Positions 62,543 through 64,000 of a stretch of DNA of 64,000 nucleotides are shown one piece after another (position 1 is the first letter of the stretch; every line of letters begins with the position of its first letter). The DNA lies in assembly GCF_015767635.1 (NCBI RefSeq), contig NZ_CP065230.1, forward strand, positions 3,906,001 to 3,970,000. The letters are read 5' to 3'. This DNA is from Halomonas sp. A40-4. Lineage in GTDB: Bacteria; Pseudomonadota; Gammaproteobacteria; Pseudomonadales; Halomonadaceae. A program made the translations under genes and the position numbers. A model generated the notes under the pieces. That model worked only from the letters and a program-made list of their open reading frames with translations, was not told the DNA's origin and did no database searches.

Positions 62543-63991
62543 CTAAATAGGGTAATGACGCGGACCAAGCTGCATGGTCATCCAGCGCAAGTCGGTGAAT
62601 TCCTCGATCCCGGCCTTGCCGCCGAAGCGTCCATAGCCGCTCGATTTGACGCCGCCAAAGGGCATCTGCGGCTCATCGTGCACGGTGGGTGCATTGATAT
62701 GGCAAATACCCGATTCAATTCGTTGGGCAAACTGCATCGCCCGGGCGGTGTCGCGGCTGAAAACGGCGGCGGAAAGGCCGTATTCGCTATCGTTCGCCAC
62801 GCGCAGAGCGTCTTCCTCATCCTTGACGCGCATCAGCGCCACTACCGGGCCAAACGACTCTTCGCCATACAGACGCATCGCCTGGGTGACCCCATCGACC
62901 ACGGTCGGCTGCATGATGACGCCTTCGGCCTTGCCGCCGCAGGCGAGGCGCGCGCCGTGCTGCCGGGCGTCGTCGATCAGGGCATTAAGTTTCTCGCCCG
63001 ATTCGCGATTGATCAGCGTCCCCAGCGCATTGCCTTCTTCTTTCGGGTCACCCGCGAGCAGTGTTTCTGCCTTGCGAGCCAGTTTTTCGACGAAGGCATC
63101 GGCGACCGCATCCACCACGATCAGCCGCTCGGTGGACATGCAGATCTGCCCCTGATTGAAGAAGGCGCCAAAGGCAGCGGCCTCCACGGCGGCATCCAGG
63201 TCGGCATCTTCCAGTACCACGAACGGCGCCTTGCCGCCCAGTTCCAGCAGGACCGGCTTGAGATGGCGCGCCGCCTTTTCGGCAATGATCCGCCCCACCT
63301 CGGTCGAGCCGGTGAAATTGATACGCCGCACGGCTTGATGCTCGATCAGCGCATCGACGACCTCGGCGGCCTGCGGGGGCGCATTGGTCACCACATTAAC
63401 GATGCCATCGCCCAGGCCCGCCTCGACCAGCACTTCCCCGATCAGATGGTGGGTCGCAGGGCACTGTTCGGAGGCCTTGAGGACGACCGTATTGCCGCAC
63501 GCCAGCGGTGTGGCGATGGCACGGGTACCCAGAATGATGGGCGCGTTCCAGGGCGCAATGCCCACCACCACGCCGCAGGGCACGCGCACGCCCATCGCCA
63601 GGTTGTCGGGCACGTTGGACGGGATGACCTCGCCATTCACTTGCGTGGTCAGCGACGCGGCCTCGCGCAGGATGCTGGCGGCCACCATGACGTTAAAGCC
63701 TGCCCAGCCTGGCGTGGCGCCGGTTTCCTCCACCATCCGTTCGATGAAATCGGCTTGGCGTGCCTCCATGGCGTCGGCCGCCTTGAGCAGCTTGGCGCGC
63801 CTTTCGCCGGGCCCCGTTCTTGACCAGGCAGGGAAGGCGTTCGCGGCGGCGTCTGCGGCCCGCGCCGCATCGGCGGCAGAGGCCGCCGCCGCCTGGGTGA
63901 CGACATCACCGGTCAGCGGATTGGCCCGCGTAAAGTTCGCGCTTTGTTCAGCGGCACACCGCTCACCGCCAATTAACAGTTCAAGATCCAT
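62543..63991 (-). CDS. Aromatic-type aldehyde dehydrogenase (vanillin/salicylaldehyde/benzaldehyde class)
   Basis: 482 residues, complete at the right edge. NAD(P)-dependent ALDH: PWNAPIILGTRAIATPLACGNTVVLKASE, RINFTGSTEVGRII, catalytic Glu in LLELGGKAP, catalytic Cys in FFNQGQICMSTER, and PFGGVKSSGYGRFGG. The HDEPQMPFGG and ICMSTERLIV segments are those of the NahF/Vdh group acting on aromatic aldehydes. The exact aldehyde cannot be read. Probably cotranscribed with the orphan TRAP receptor downstream; works with the 57152 dehydrogenase if benzyl-type alcohols are the input. Confidence 0.88.
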   Translation of the reverse strand: MDLELLIGGERCAAEQSANFTRANPLTGDVVTQAAAASAADAARAADAAANAFPAWSRTGPGERRAKLLKAADAMEARQADFIERMVEETGATPGWAGFNVMVAASILREAASLTTQVNGEVIPSNVPDNLAMGVRVPCGVVVGIAPWNAPIILGTRAIATPLACGNTVVLKASEQCPATHHLIGEVLVEAGLGDGIVNVVTNAPPQAAEVVDALIEHQAVRRINFTGSTEVGRIIAEKAARHLKPVLLELGGKAPFVVLEDADLDAAVEAAAFGAFFNQGQICMSTERLIVVDAVADAFVEKLARKAETLLAGDPKEEGNALGTLINRESGEKLNALIDDARQHGARLACGGKAEGVIMQPTVVDGVTQAMRLYGEESFGPVVALMRVKDEEDALRVANDSEYGLSAAVFSRDTARAMQFAQRIESGICHINAPTVHDEPQMPFGGVKSSGYGRFGGKAGIEEFTDLRWMTMQLGPRHYPI

Positions 63992-64000
63992 GGCAACCTC

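Noticed and set aside
62555..63823. Long open frame of about 422 codons antisense to the aldehyde dehydrogenase
   Set aside because: Shadow frame; His/Gln/Arg-rich composition typical of antisense reading of GC-rich genes.

Overview
The window looks like chromosome of a moderately halophilic gammaproteobacterium of the Halomonas group (Halomonadaceae). The strongest marker is a complete teaABCD set (8791-12428), the osmoregulated ectoine TRAP transporter described in Halomonas elongata. Many exported proteins are acidic (TeaA, DsbA, FkpA, the TRAP binding proteins), and housekeeping blocks have pseudomonad/oceanospirillid order (argH-lptM-lysA-dapF-DUF484-xerC-HAD, hemCDXY, dsbA-cytochrome c4-engB). 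No rRNA, tRNA, CRISPR, prophage or intact insertion sequence was seen.

Layout. 1-3418: leftward kdgD plus a tripartite tricarboxylate (Tct) transporter, probably for sugar-acid use. 3748-5240: two near-identical 128-nt intergenic units flanking ldhA, each with its own sigma70-like promoter, a Fur-like site and a Rho-independent terminator; I read them as a tandem pair of small RNAs. 5271-8640: AEC-family carrier, Sco, a type-2 PHB-depolymerase-like hydrolase, FkpA. 8791-12428: teaDCBA. 12599-18100: housekeeping genes (TIGR02444, yheS, dtd, chalcone-isomerase-like, tandem Usp, thiD). 18217-21473: second TRAP system. 21577-30646: EEP nuclease, dsbA, cytochrome c4, engB and the argH-to-HAD operon. 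30751-32802: PAS-PAS-GGDEF-EAL protein. 32941-37405: hemCDXY behind a Fur-like promoter.

38 kb to the end is an aromatic-catabolism island. A BenM/CatM-like LysR gene, two BenE permeases, benABCD and catBCA convert benzoate to catechol and on to the beta-ketoadipate enol-lactone. nahG with a NahR-type regulator feeds salicylate into catechol. A tannase/feruloyl-esterase lipoprotein, pobA with an AraC regulator, an aryl-alcohol-type dehydrogenase, an aldehyde dehydrogenase, a third TRAP system and an extra TRAP binding protein would release, import or oxidise other aromatic compounds. A decayed beta-keto acid cleavage enzyme gene lies in the middle. The lower-pathway genes pcaD, pcaIJ, pcaF and pcaGH are not in the window.

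The most notable observation is the sRNA pair at 3748-3875 and 5079-5206. Promoter and RNA body are about 95% identical, while flanking sequence diverges just past the -35 box. The architecture recalls the tandem Fur-controlled PrrF1/PrrF2 RNAs of Pseudomonas. The conserved core holds a perfect reverse complement of a Shine-Dalgarno-plus-AUG sequence, and in this window benC and sco have start regions that could pair with it. A second regulatory observation is a 41-bp composite LysR-type operator (ATAC-N7-GTAT plus an upstream element at fixed spacing) present both before the LysR gene and before catB, 10 kb apart.
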